26,188 nt of DNA from an uncultured Campylobacter sp. (GTDB lineage Bacteria; Campylobacterota; Campylobacteria; Campylobacterales; Campylobacteraceae). Made by a program: the position numbers and the translations under genes. This document shows, one piece after another, positions 1-8,140 of the stretch (its first letter is position 1; every line of letters begins with the position of its first letter). The notes under the pieces were generated by a model, which ran no database searches, was not told where the DNA came from, and saw nothing but the letters and a program-made list of their open reading frames with translations. The stretch lies in contig NZ_CALKTL010000075.1 in the NCBI RefSeq assembly GCF_937997405.1, positions 1 to 26,188 of the forward strand, given 5' to 3'.

Positions 1-1338
1 CTGCGGCTTAGGCTTCTGGGTCTCGGGGCGATTTGCGCGCTTTTTGCCGCATGCGAAAACACCCCTTCAAATTTAAAACAGCCGCTCGTTGCGATGAGTG
101 GCTTTTCCTTTTACGACGATCCGCTAAGCTACATCAACAATGTGCGCGCAAAATCGGGGCTAAATCAGCTTTCGCAGAATGAAATTTTAAATATCTCCGC
201 GCTTAATCACGCAAAATATGTCGTCGCAAACGAGGCGATGTCGCACGACGAGAGCCCTGGCAAGCCGAATTTCACGGGCGAAAATCCGTCAAAGCGCGCT
301 TTTTACGCAGGCTATAATGCCGCAGTACGGGAAAATTTATCCTATAACTCAAGCGATCTAAAAAGTGCGATCGACGGGCTACTTAGCGCGATCTACCATA
401 GATTTGCATTTTTGGATTTTGCTTCGGATGAGATCGGCATCGGCTATTTTGAGCACGGCAAAAAAAGTAGCTACGTTTTTGAGATGGGAAATTCGCGCCT
501 CAACGCCTTTTGCTCACGGAATTTAAACGACGAAGGAAGCGGCAAATTTCTACTTGGGATGTGCAAAAACGAAACGCTACGCATGAGGGAGGATAGGTTC
601 AAAAGCGCCACAGCGCTAAACTCGCGTCCTTACGTCTATTACCCGAACGACGAGCCCGCGCTTGCGTTTTTCAGCAATGAAATTCCAGATCCCATGCCAG
701 AGTGCAAAATCACTGCAAACCCCGTAAGCGTGGAATTTAATGCCGAGGGACCGCCCGTAGCGATGAAAAGTTTTAAAATTTACGAAGGCGGCAGGGAGCT
801 TCAAAACGTTAAAATTTTAGACAAAAACTCTGATCCTAACGCCATTTTAAGCGATAGGCAGTTCGTGCTTTTCAGCAGAGATGTTTTTAAATTTGACGCC
901 AAATACAGCGCGGAGTTTAATTACGAGCAGGGCGGGAGGCAAAAGACGCTACGGTGGGAGTTTATCACGCAAGCACCTAAATTTAGATATTTCGTCGTGC
1001 AAGGCGGAGAAAATCTGAGCGTGAAAAACGGCGCGTTTTACGATATATTCGTAGCCCCGAAAGACTGCAACGATTTGATGAAAAGCTACAAAACCAGCTA
1101 CTCCTTTATGGATAAGCCCGAAATTTCAAGCCCCGCGGCAAATATGCTGCGCGTAAAGCTAAACGGCGCAAAGGGTGCGAAGCTTGAAATTTCAACGGAC
1201 AACGGCGCGATAATAAATCTGTATTTAAGCGACAGCTCCAAAAGCTACGGCGGCATAGGTAAAATTTACGCCGCAATCGCGGTGGTTTTGACGGCGATCA
1301 TTTTGTTTTATCTTTTGACAAGGCGCAGAGAGCGATAG
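1..1338 (+). CDS. CAP/SCP-domain lipoprotein, 5' end outside window
   Basis: The frame is open from base 1. The first 31 codons encode a hydrophobic stretch ending in a lipobox-like LFAAC (Cys codon at 52-54), so the ATG at 94 is internal and the true start lies upstream of the window. After the lipobox comes a CAP (SCP/PR-1) domain, shown by the YINNVRAKSGL start, the conserved ENLSY and the FASDEIGIGYF strand. A less conserved region follows, probably beta-rich. The protein ends in a membrane segment (IYAAIAVVLTAIILFYLL) with a basic RRRER tail. Having both a lipid anchor and a C-terminal membrane helix is unusual. The inferred location is the cell envelope; the molecular role is unknown. 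The neighbouring gene at 1440-1994 is convergent. Confidence 0.8.
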   Translation: MRLRLLGLGAICALFAACENTPSNLKQPLVAMSGFSFYDDPLSYINNVRAKSGLNQLSQNEILNISALNHAKYVVANEAMSHDESPGKPNFTGENPSKRAFYAGYNAAVRENLSYNSSDLKSAIDGLLSAIYHRFAFLDFASDEIGIGYFEHGKKSSYVFEMGNSRLNAFCSRNLNDEGSGKFLLGMCKNETLRMREDRFKSATALNSRPYVYYPNDEPALAFFSNEIPDPMPECKITANPVSVEFNAEGPPVAMKSFKIYEGGRELQNVKILDKNSDPNAILSDRQFVLFSRDVFKFDAKYSAEFNYEQGGRQKTLRWEFITQAPKFRYFVVQGGENLSVKNGAFYDIFVAPKDCNDLMKSYKTSYSFMDKPEISSPAANMLRVKLNGAKGAKLEISTDNGAIINLYLSDSSKSYGGIGKIYAAIAVVLTAIILFYLLTRRRER

Positions 1339-1439
1339 GCGAGACCTATTTTTGCGACTTCTGTTTTTGCCTGCGCGCACATGGGCGCATAATGCCTATC
1401 CTGCGTGAAATTTAATGCGGAGCCCTGCTTTATAAATTT

Positions 1440-1994
1440 TTAAATTTCGTCCCCGTTTATCTCATCCGCAAGTTTTAAAATTTTATCCTGCACGGCACCT
1501 GGCGCATAGATATCCATCCACTCTATCCCATTCGAAGCGCTAAAAAGCACGGCGATCCGCCCCTCGCTCATCGAGCGTTTGGCAAGCTTGGTTGCTGCGG
1601 GGCTGTTTCCCATGTTTGGCGTCTCGTCTATGCTTATCTCCGCGCAGCGGCGTAAAATAGGCACCAAATCAAACTCCCCCTCGATCAAAATAATAACCGA
1701 GCCGCGCCTAAAACTGCAGGCGTTCCAAAAGATCTCGGCGCCGTTTACGCATTCGCGCGAAAGATCGAGGCGAAATTTACCCCGCTCGCGCACGAGAAAA
1801 CTAAACTCGTTTAAGTTTAGCGGATGCTCTACGCTACCGAATGCCCCCACGATGCTATCTTTGCGGCCGTTATAGACATAGGCGGCGAGCGCATTTTGCA
1901 GTAGCGGCGCGATGATCTGATCATGCGCGCTCGTATGGTCGCCCTCTCTGGCGCGACCTGCGATCTTTACAAAAAACGGCTTGAAATACTCCAT
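1440..1994 (-). CDS. hypothetical protein, 184 aa
   Basis: The start is supported by an AAGGAG Shine-Dalgarno a few bases before the ATG at 1994. The product is soluble-looking, with no signal peptide or membrane helix. It has alternating hydrophobic strands in the middle (GSVIILIEGEFDLVPILRR) and a segment near the C-terminus that reads GRIAVLFSASNGIEWMDIYAP. I do not recognise the family. It lies downstream of the dnaG / PP-loop genes on the same strand, but a gap of about 210 bases separates them, so it may be transcribed on its own. It converges with the CAP gene. Confidence 0.65.
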   Translation of the reverse strand: MEYFKPFFVKIAGRAREGDHTSAHDQIIAPLLQNALAAYVYNGRKDSIVGAFGSVEHPLNLNEFSFLVRERGKFRLDLSRECVNGAEIFWNACSFRRGSVIILIEGEFDLVPILRRCAEISIDETPNMGNSPAATKLAKRSMSEGRIAVLFSASNGIEWMDIYAPGAVQDKILKLADEINGDEI

Positions 1995-2204
1995 AAACGC
2001 TCCTTAAATTTGTAAAATTTACTCGCTTTTACTTTTAAATTTAGCGTTCACGGCGGTTAAATTTAGCCTGCTGTCGCCGCATTTTCGGCTCGCCTTTCAG
2101 CCGCCGTCGTTTTAAATTTTACTCTTGTATCTGCTATCGCAGCTTCTTGCGCTTATGCATCGTTTTTACGCCTATCAAATACAACCTGGATGGCGGTTTA
2201 GATT

Positions 2205-3188
2205 TTACACAAAATACTCGCGGGCGGCATCCTTACTCTCAAATGGGCTTGTGCTCAGCTCGCTGCCCTCTATGAGCAGGGCGTAGCTGCGCGCGGCGTC
2301 CGTTTTGGCGTAGGTCAGCGCCAGCCTCGCCGCAAGCTCTCTATCCGCCTCGCTCGCGCCCTTGCTTAGCAGGCTTAGCGCGCCCACGACGTCATCTTTA
2401 AATTTTATCTCGCTAAATTTCGGATTTTGCACTGCGGCAAGCTTTTTGTTGTCGCTCTCATCTCGCCCGATTATGAGCTTGGCGCCGCCTGGCAGGCGCA
2501 GATGACGCCCGAATTTTAAAATTTCGGCGTCCGCGGGCGTTTCGATCTTTTCAAATTTTACCGCATCCTTGATCCGCTCGCTGAAGCTCTGCACGGTCAG
2601 CAAACAGCCTCCTGCAGGCGTTTCGTAATCCTCAAAACCAAACTCCGCCGCCAGCTGCATCTGTCTAGCCCGCCCGCGCCCGCTGATATCAAGCAGCGCG
2701 CCCCTATCTACCCAGCCCTTGATCTCGGGCGTCGTGGGCGGCAGCAGCTTCGCGCACAGCGGACGTAGGATCAGCCCCTCCTCATCGCCGCTAAGCCCGC
2801 CGACCTGAGCTAGAGCCTGTGCGCGCTGGCTCATCGGGCGCTGTCCGAGCACCTCGCCCGTGATGATGAAGCTCGCCCCTTCGCTTTGTAGCATCGCAAG
2901 CGCGGTCTTAAACATATATCCGTGGCAGTCGATGCAGGGGTTGAAGTGCTTGCCGTAGCCGTATTTGGGCTCGAAAAGCACCTGCCGCAGATATTCGCTT
3001 CTGATATCGACGCTTTTAAAATCCGCTCCCGCGGCTGCGGCTCTGCGGCGCATGATCTCGCTCTTATCGTCCTTGCCGCTAAATCCGATATCCATATTCA
3101 GCGCGAGCACCTCAATGCCTTGCAAGACGATGAGTTTGACCGCGAGCATAGAGTCAAGCCCGCCGCTAAAGAGCGCCAATGCCTTCAT
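2205..3188 (-). CDS. PP-loop ATPase, tRNA thiolation-like (MnmA/ThiI/TtuA relative)
   Basis: The N-terminus carries the PP-loop ATP-pyrophosphatase motif SGGLDS (residues 8-13). PCIDCH (Cys85, Cys88) and a later GGCLL (Cys195) resemble the cysteine pair that carries and attacks the persulfide in MnmA-type 2-thiouridylases. The C-terminal part (KFGRHLRLPGGAKLIIGRD onward) looks like the RNA-binding domain found in NFACT-type proteins. Together these suggest an enzyme that adenylates and modifies, probably thiolates, tRNA. The substrate cannot be read from the sequence. The ATG lies 9 bases after the dnaG stop with an AAGGA site in the gap, so it is very likely co-transcribed with dnaG. I recall a similar unassigned ATP-binding protein in this neighbourhood of C. 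jejuni (Cj1633). Confidence 0.75.
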   Translation of the reverse strand: MKALALFSGGLDSMLAVKLIVLQGIEVLALNMDIGFSGKDDKSEIMRRRAAAAGADFKSVDIRSEYLRQVLFEPKYGYGKHFNPCIDCHGYMFKTALAMLQSEGASFIITGEVLGQRPMSQRAQALAQVGGLSGDEEGLILRPLCAKLLPPTTPEIKGWVDRGALLDISGRGRARQMQLAAEFGFEDYETPAGGCLLTVQSFSERIKDAVKFEKIETPADAEILKFGRHLRLPGGAKLIIGRDESDNKKLAAVQNPKFSEIKFKDDVVGALSLLSKGASEADRELAARLALTYAKTDAARSYALLIEGSELSTSPFESKDAAREYFV

Positions 3189-3197
3189 TTCGTTCCT

Positions 3198-5339
3198 TTA
3201 CTTGAGTTGATTGATCTTTTTTTGATACTCCAAGATCCGCTCGATCTTGTCGGGCGCGTCGGAGTTTTTGAGCTTTTGCATTAGCTCTTGCAGGGCGTTG
3301 CGGCGTAAAATTTTGCACGCGTCATTAAAAAGCGCCACGCCGCCGATCGGCAAAATTTCATCGTCCAGCGCAAGCGCGCGCAGATTTTCAAGGGCTTCGC
3401 TTTCGACATTTTGAACATTTTGGGCATTTTGAGCGCTTTGAACATTTTGAGCGGCGGCTTCCCTCTCGCCTTGCTTTGCGCCGTTGTTTGAGCTCCGTTT
3501 CTCGCCGTTATTTGCGCCCTCTTGCTTCTCACCGCTGCTTACGCCCTGCTGCGCGGAGCCTTTTAAATTTACGGCGCTTGCGGAGCCCTGCCCGTTAAAA
3601 TTTTGCTCGCTAGAGCTCTCGCCGCTTTTTAAATTTACGCTCTCGCCCTGGATAATTTCTCCCGCACCGCCTGCAGTAAAATTTTCGAAAGCGCTACCAT
3701 TTGCATTACCGCCCTCGCCCATGATGAAATTTTTAAAATTTCCGCCGCTGCGAGCGAAAGCCAAAAACGCCTCGAAAATATCGCCGTGCATGCGAAAATC
3801 GCGCCGCTCCAAGCAGCCGAGCCCGAGCTCCGCCATCTCGCCATCAAGCAGCATCGATTTTATGATCTGAAGCTCCGCGATCTCCTTGCGGCGCGGTAGC
3901 GAGCGCCCGAGCCTCGCCGAAGTGGTAGGCGACGCGGAGCTTTCGTAACGCGCCGTGTTTTGCGAAAGATTAAAATTTCCGCCGTTTAAGCCCCTGCCGT
4001 CTGCGCCGCGCCCCCCGTAAGAACCGAAATCGCGAGAGCCGAAGCTCCCGCTCTCGTTAAAATTTCGTCCCTCAAAGCCCGCGCCGAAATTTTTACCACC
4101 GTCGGCGAGGTTGAACGAGCCGGGCGAGACGTTTAAAATTTGCGCCACTAGGCTCTGGTAGGACTCGGCGAGCACGGGGCCGAGCGCTGCGGTAAATTCT
4201 TTGATCTCATTTAGCGCCGCCTCTTTTTGCACGGGGCGGGCGAGGTCGTATTTTTTAGCGATCTGTCGGATCAAAAACTCCCCGCTCTCCATGCCGCTAG
4301 CATAAATTTGCTCTAGCTCGCGCACCTTGCCTGCGACTATCATATCCGCAGGATCGGCACCGCCGCCGATTATAGCGACGCTTGAGTCGATCTTATTCAG
4401 GCACAAAAGCCGCGCCGATTTTATCGCCGCATTGATGCCAGCGACGTCGCCGTCGAAGCTAAGCACGACGTTAAGCTCCGCGCGCTTTATAAGCGGGAGA
4501 TGAGCGGGCGTCAGCGCCGTGCCGAGCACCGCTACGGCGTTGTCGATGCCCGCTTGGTGCAGCATGATGACGTCCATGTAGCCCTCGGTGATGATGAGGG
4601 TTTTTTTGGCGATCGCGCTTTTTTTCGCAAGGTCGAATGCGTAAAAAATTTTAGATTTATCAAACAGCGCGCACTGCGGCGAATTGACGTATTTGGCGGG
4701 ATTATCGCTTATCGTGCGGCCGCCGAAGCCCACAAGCTTGCTTGCGTGGTTGTAGATCGGAAATGTAATGCGCTCGATGAAGCTAGCATAAAGCCCGCGT
4801 TCGTTTTGCTTCACCGCGCCCGCATTTAGCGCATCTTGCGGCGGAATTTCTTCGTTTTGCAAAACCCTGATCGTCTGCGCGCTAGATCCAGCATAGCCAA
4901 GGCCGAATTTGCGAATGCTCTGATCGCTTAGGCCGCGATCGTGCAGGTATTTTACGGCGGCGGGGTTTTGATAAAGGCAGCTTTGGTAGTAGGCGTTTAA
5001 AATCCCGAGCACCTTCTTCTCTTCGCTGCGCTCCTGCACCTTGGCGCCGGTGTATTGCAGCGCGAAATTATACATCCCGGCAAGCTTTTCGACCGCTTCG
5101 GGAAAACTTATCTTTTCGTAATCTTGGATAAATTTAATCGCGTTGCCGCCTGCCTTGCACGAAAAGCAGTGAAAAATTCCAAGCTTGGAGCTCACGCTCA
5201 TGCTCGGGTGCGAATCGTCGTGGAAGGGGCAGACGCCCACGAAATTTGCGCCGCTGCGCTTAAGCGGGACATATTTTTCTACGACGTCTACAATATCTAC
5301 GGTGGCCAGCAGATTTTCTATGCTTTCGTTTTTAATCAT
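3198..5339 (-). CDS. dnaG: DNA primase DnaG with two low-complexity inserts
   Basis: Makes RNA primers at the replication fork. Domains in order: the zinc-binding domain (Cys37, His40, Cys58, Cys61), the RNA-polymerase core (SFIERITFPIYNHASKLVGFGGRT), and the TOPRIM domain with EGYMD (Glu252) and the metal-binding SFDGDVAG (Asp296, Asp298). A C-terminal region follows that should contact the DnaB helicase. The protein is 713 residues against roughly 550-620 in relatives. The excess lies in two low-complexity blocks: about 410-475 (Gly/Asn/Phe/Ser-rich) and about 540-645 (Gly/Ser/Asn/Gln-rich, ending in repeats of QNV/QNA). They split the C-terminal domain into two conserved pieces, about 480-540 and 645-713. 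The start matches the usual DnaG N-terminus (IDIVDVV). There is no Shine-Dalgarno, and the -10 box is only 7 bases upstream (see promoter entry). Confidence 0.95.
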   Translation of the reverse strand: MIKNESIENLLATVDIVDVVEKYVPLKRSGANFVGVCPFHDDSHPSMSVSSKLGIFHCFSCKAGGNAIKFIQDYEKISFPEAVEKLAGMYNFALQYTGAKVQERSEEKKVLGILNAYYQSCLYQNPAAVKYLHDRGLSDQSIRKFGLGYAGSSAQTIRVLQNEEIPPQDALNAGAVKQNERGLYASFIERITFPIYNHASKLVGFGGRTISDNPAKYVNSPQCALFDKSKIFYAFDLAKKSAIAKKTLIITEGYMDVIMLHQAGIDNAVAVLGTALTPAHLPLIKRAELNVVLSFDGDVAGINAAIKSARLLCLNKIDSSVAIIGGGADPADMIVAGKVRELEQIYASGMESGEFLIRQIAKKYDLARPVQKEAALNEIKEFTAALGPVLAESYQSLVAQILNVSPGSFNLADGGKNFGAGFEGRNFNESGSFGSRDFGSYGGRGADGRGLNGGNFNLSQNTARYESSASPTTSARLGRSLPRRKEIAELQIIKSMLLDGEMAELGLGCLERRDFRMHGDIFEAFLAFARSGGNFKNFIMGEGGNANGSAFENFTAGGAGEIIQGESVNLKSGESSSEQNFNGQGSASAVNLKGSAQQGVSSGEKQEGANNGEKRSSNNGAKQGEREAAAQNVQSAQNAQNVQNVESEALENLRALALDDEILPIGGVALFNDACKILRRNALQELMQKLKNSDAPDKIERILEYQKKINQLK

Positions 5340-5346
5340 AAGCGAA

Positions 5347-5352
5347 ATTATA
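5347..5352 (-). promoter_or_regulatory. -10 box for dnaG
   Basis: On the minus strand this reads GGTATAAT, a perfect TATAAT in the gnTAnaAT context typical of Campylobacter. The predicted transcription start is about 5340, next to the dnaG ATG at 5339, so the message would be leaderless or nearly so. This fits the absence of any Shine-Dalgarno before dnaG. Confidence 0.65.
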
Positions 5353-5364
5353 CCCGCACTTTGC

Positions 5365-5370
5365 TATAAT
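5365..5370 (+). promoter_or_regulatory. -10 box for the LapB-like/rnhA operon
   Basis: The plus strand reads GCTATAAT. The transcription start should be near 5377. It lies only 12 bases from the oppositely facing dnaG -10 box, so the two promoters overlap and RNA polymerase probably cannot occupy both at once. It also rules out the TTG at 5370 as the start of the downstream gene. Confidence 0.65.
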
Positions 5371-5399
5371 TGCCCTTTATTTTTGCGACGAGGTTTGAT

Positions 5400-6425
5400 T
5401 TGGATAATTTTTTCTTAGACGATCGCGACCCGATTTTCGGGCTTATCATGCTGATAAGCATAATCTTGCTAGTGTCGATTCTAAGCTACATTTGGGGAGT
5501 TTTTTCTAAAAAAAATGAGAGGCAGAGTCTAGAGAATTTCATCAAAAAATTTTACACCCTAGACGCACTTAGCACCGAGCACAGACAGCTTTTGGCAAGC
5601 CCGCAAATAGACATCCCGACGCTTGGAATTTTGGCTAGCTCTTTCGTCAAAAGCGGCGACTTCGAGCGCGCGATAGAAATTTATCTAATCGCGCTAAGTA
5701 AGGCTAGCGGCGGCGTGCAGAGGGAATTTATCCTTACCAATCTCGGTATCGTATATTTCAAAGCGGGCTTTTTAGGGCGCGCCGAAGAGGTGTTTTTACA
5801 GGCGCTGAAGCTGCGCCCGAGAAACAAAGAGGCTCTTACGCATCTTACGGTGATTTATGAGCGGCTGAAGCGCTTTAATGAGGCGCTTGAAGTGCTTGAC
5901 GCGCTGCGCGAACAGGACGCCGAAGTATATGCTCAAAGCCAGTTCGAGCGCGCCCAGATCATCGCAAACGACGCAAATACGCCGTTTAATAAAAAGATCG
6001 CTAAAATTTCAAAGCTAAACTTCAAAGGCGCGGGGCGGTTCTGCATGGAGCTTTTTATCAAAAACAAAGAGCCTATGGAGGGCTTTGACCGCTTCCCGCC
6101 GATCGAACAGGCGATCGATCTGATCTATGATTTCCCTGCGGCGGTAAATACGCAAGATGCGGAGTACAATGCGCTTTTTTACGCGCTTGGAAGAAGCGAT
6201 CAAAAGCCGCAGAGCGCGAGTAAAATTTTTGAGATCAACGCGCTTATGGCTATGAAAGACGCGGGCTTTGAGGACGCCGGGCTTAGCTTTAGCTACACCT
6301 GCGCGAAGTGTAAAAGCTCGGTGGGGCTCTTCTCGCACCGCTGTCCGGTCTGCTACGAGCTAGGCAGCATGGAGATCAGAGCGCAAATTTCGGAGAAAAC
6401 CGGTGAAATCGGTCAAACTTTTTAG
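5400..6425 (+). CDS. LapB (YciM)-like TPR protein with zinc ribbon
   Basis: The start chosen is TTG 5400, 6 bases after an AGG-centred site (ACGAGG); the upstream TTG at 5370 lies inside the -10 box. This gives 341 residues. An N-terminal membrane helix (about residues 11-30, FGLIMLISIILLVSILSYIW) is followed by cytoplasmic TPR repeats (DFERAIEIYLIALSKA, NLGIVYFKAGFLGRAEEVF, HLTVIYERLKRFNEALEVL). At the C-terminus is a rubredoxin-like knuckle with Cys301/Cys304 and Cys315/Cys318. This is the LapB/YciM layout, which in enterobacteria regulates LPS synthesis through FtsH-mediated turnover of LpxC. Whether it does so here is inference. It overlaps rnhA by 23 bases, so the two are translationally linked. 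Confidence 0.75.
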   Translation: MDNFFLDDRDPIFGLIMLISIILLVSILSYIWGVFSKKNERQSLENFIKKFYTLDALSTEHRQLLASPQIDIPTLGILASSFVKSGDFERAIEIYLIALSKASGGVQREFILTNLGIVYFKAGFLGRAEEVFLQALKLRPRNKEALTHLTVIYERLKRFNEALEVLDALREQDAEVYAQSQFERAQIIANDANTPFNKKIAKISKLNFKGAGRFCMELFIKNKEPMEGFDRFPPIEQAIDLIYDFPAAVNTQDAEYNALFYALGRSDQKPQSASKIFEINALMAMKDAGFEDAGLSFSYTCAKCKSSVGLFSHRCPVCYELGSMEIRAQISEKTGEIGQTF

Positions 6426-6825
6426 CGACGGCAGCTGTCTCGGAAACCCTGGAGCAGGCGGCTGGGCTTACATACTGCAATACGGCAACGCGATAAAAAA
6501 GGCAAGCGGCGCAGAGGCGATGACGACAAATAATCAAATGGAGCTAACGGCCGCTATAATGGGGCTTAGCGCGCTTAAGCAGCCCTGCCGCGTCGAGCTT
6601 TTTACCGATAGCGAGTATGTCGTTAAGGCGATAAATTCCTGGCTCGCAAAATGGGTCGTTACCGATTTTAAGGGCAAAAAAAACGCGGATCTGTGGCGCA
6701 GATACCTTGCGGCGGCGGCGCCTCACGAGATCAAAGCCTCGTGGGTCAAAGGGCATGCGGGACATCCGCAAAACGAGGAGTGCGACGCTATGGCTCGCGC
6801 GGCTGCAGAAGCGATAAAGGGCTGA
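6403..6825 (+). CDS. rnhA: ribonuclease HI
   Basis: Cleaves the RNA strand of RNA-DNA hybrids, including primers and R-loops. At 140 residues it is close to the usual length. The carboxylate active site is complete: Asp9 (FSDGSCLGNPG), Glu47 (NQMELTAA), Asp69 (LFTDSEYV) and Asp128 (EECDAMA). The catalytic His118 is in VKGHAGH. The start is GTG, 7 bases after GGAG, and lies inside the 3' end of the LapB-like gene. Its position opposite dnaG places primer synthesis and primer removal on either side of one promoter region. Confidence 0.95.
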   Translation: MKSVKLFSDGSCLGNPGAGGWAYILQYGNAIKKASGAEAMTTNNQMELTAAIMGLSALKQPCRVELFTDSEYVVKAINSWLAKWVVTDFKGKKNADLWRRYLAAAAPHEIKASWVKGHAGHPQNEECDAMARAAAEAIKG

Positions 6826-7225
6826 AATTCTACGGCGAAGCTCGCGGTTACGCGGATTTAGCATAGATTTGCCCGCGTTTGCTTTGCACACAGAGCCGCT
6901 TCGGCGTAAATTTTATCGCCCGAAGCCGGTTTTAGCGCATTCGTTCACGCAATCGAGCTTTTGTATTTGAGGACAGGCGTGTTTTTGGCGAAGATTAAAT
7001 TTGCGGCAATCAAGCTTCGGCGCGATTTGCGTTAGGATTAGCGGGCACGTTTAAATTTTATTCGTCGCAGATCGACGCTAGCGCGTTTCATTCGGCGTTA
7101 ATACAAATTTAGCGCGGGCTGTGCTTGCACTCGTTCGTTTCGCTTGCGCAAGTTTTGTTCGCGCCAGATGCCGTTTGCGTGCGAGCTGCCGCGGATTTCG
7201 TAAAATTTTATAAAAAAGGGCAAAG
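6826..7225 (+). other. intergenic region between rnhA and rnc
   Basis: About 400 bases with no supportable gene. It holds a hairpin at 6898-6926 that may end the rnhA transcript, and many TAAATTT words. Just before rnc is a TAAAATTTTATAAAAAAGGG stretch that supplies the rnc ribosome-binding site and possibly a promoter. Confidence 0.6.
6898..6926 (+). terminator. possible terminator after rnhA
   Basis: GCTTCGG pairs perfectly with CCGAAGC across a loop of 15 bases. With a one-base bulge the stem extends inward by CG. Four T residues follow (6930-6933). The short stem and short T run make this a weak call. Confidence 0.35.
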
Positions 7226-8140
7226 ATGCAAAATTTAGAAAAATTACAAGAAAAACTGGGCTACAAATTTAAAAATTTAACCCACCTCAAGATCGCTCTT
7301 ACGCACAAAAGTGCCAAAAACGGACACAACAACGAGAGGCTGGAATTTTTAGGCGATGCGGTGATGGATCTGATCGTGGGCGAGTATCTTTTCAAAAAAT
7401 TTAGCAGCGACGAGGGCGATCTGAGCAAGCTGCGCGCCGCACTCGTGAACGAAAGCAGCTTTTCTAAATTTGCAAAATTTTTGGGCATCGGCGAGAACCT
7501 TAATATGTCGCTGTCCGAGGAGCGCAACGGCGGGCGCGAGAAGCCATCGCTGCTTTCGGACGCCTTTGAGGCGATAATGGGCGCCGTCTATCTTGAGAGC
7601 GGGCTGCAAAACACGGCCCGCATCGCGACCGCAATCTTAGAAATCCTCTATCCGCGCATCAGCTTTAACGAGCTCGTTAAAGACTACAAAACCGCGCTGC
7701 AAGAGCTCACGCAGGCAAAATTCGGCGTCACGCCCGAATATGTCCTTTTGGGCTCGAGCGGCCCCGATCACAAAAAAAGCTTCGAAATGGCGGCGCTTGT
7801 TGGCGGCAGGCGGCTCTCATCCGCCGTGGGAGCGAGCAAAAAAGAGGCCGAGCAAAAATGCGCGCAAATTGCGCTCGAGCTTTTACAAAGCAGCGCCTCA
7901 CACGGCACTAGCGCGACAAATAGCGAGCAAACAGCATGCGATAGCGAAGCACAAAGCCGCGCAAATCGCGCACAGGACGGCAAAAAAGGCTCGCGAGGCG
8001 GCAGCGAACGGGCGCAGGGTAGCAAAAAGAGCGACCGCGCCGGCGTACCTAGCGGCACGCCGAGCGCTAAAAAAAGCAATGAGCGAAATAAAAACGCCGA
8101 ACAAAACGAACGCGATAGCGACCAAGGAGGCGCGCTATGA
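7226..8140 (+). CDS. rnc: ribonuclease III with extended C-terminal tail
   Basis: Cleaves double-stranded RNA in rRNA, mRNA and sRNA processing. The catalytic domain carries the signature NERLEFLGDAVMD (Glu40, Asp44) and DAFEAIMGAVYLE (Asp112, Glu115). A double-stranded RNA-binding domain spans about 152-221 (DYKTALQELTQ to GASKKEAEQKCAQIALELL). Most relatives stop here, at roughly 220-230 residues. This one continues for about 84 residues rich in Ser, Asn, Lys, Arg, Gly and Ala, with no predicted fold. The tail contains the aroC ribosome-binding site (AAGGAGG), and the stop overlaps the aroC start (ATGA), so the two are translationally coupled. Confidence 0.95.
   Translation: MQNLEKLQEKLGYKFKNLTHLKIALTHKSAKNGHNNERLEFLGDAVMDLIVGEYLFKKFSSDEGDLSKLRAALVNESSFSKFAKFLGIGENLNMSLSEERNGGREKPSLLSDAFEAIMGAVYLESGLQNTARIATAILEILYPRISFNELVKDYKTALQELTQAKFGVTPEYVLLGSSGPDHKKSFEMAALVGGRRLSSAVGASKKEAEQKCAQIALELLQSSASHGTSATNSEQTACDSEAQSRANRAQDGKKGSRGGSERAQGSKKSDRAGVPSGTPSAKKSNERNKNAEQNERDSDQGGAL

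Noticed and set aside
5370..5399. TTG 5370 as start of the LapB-like protein
   Set aside because: The codon overlaps the -10 box TATAAT, so it would not be in the transcript. TTG 5400 has a suitably spaced AGG site.
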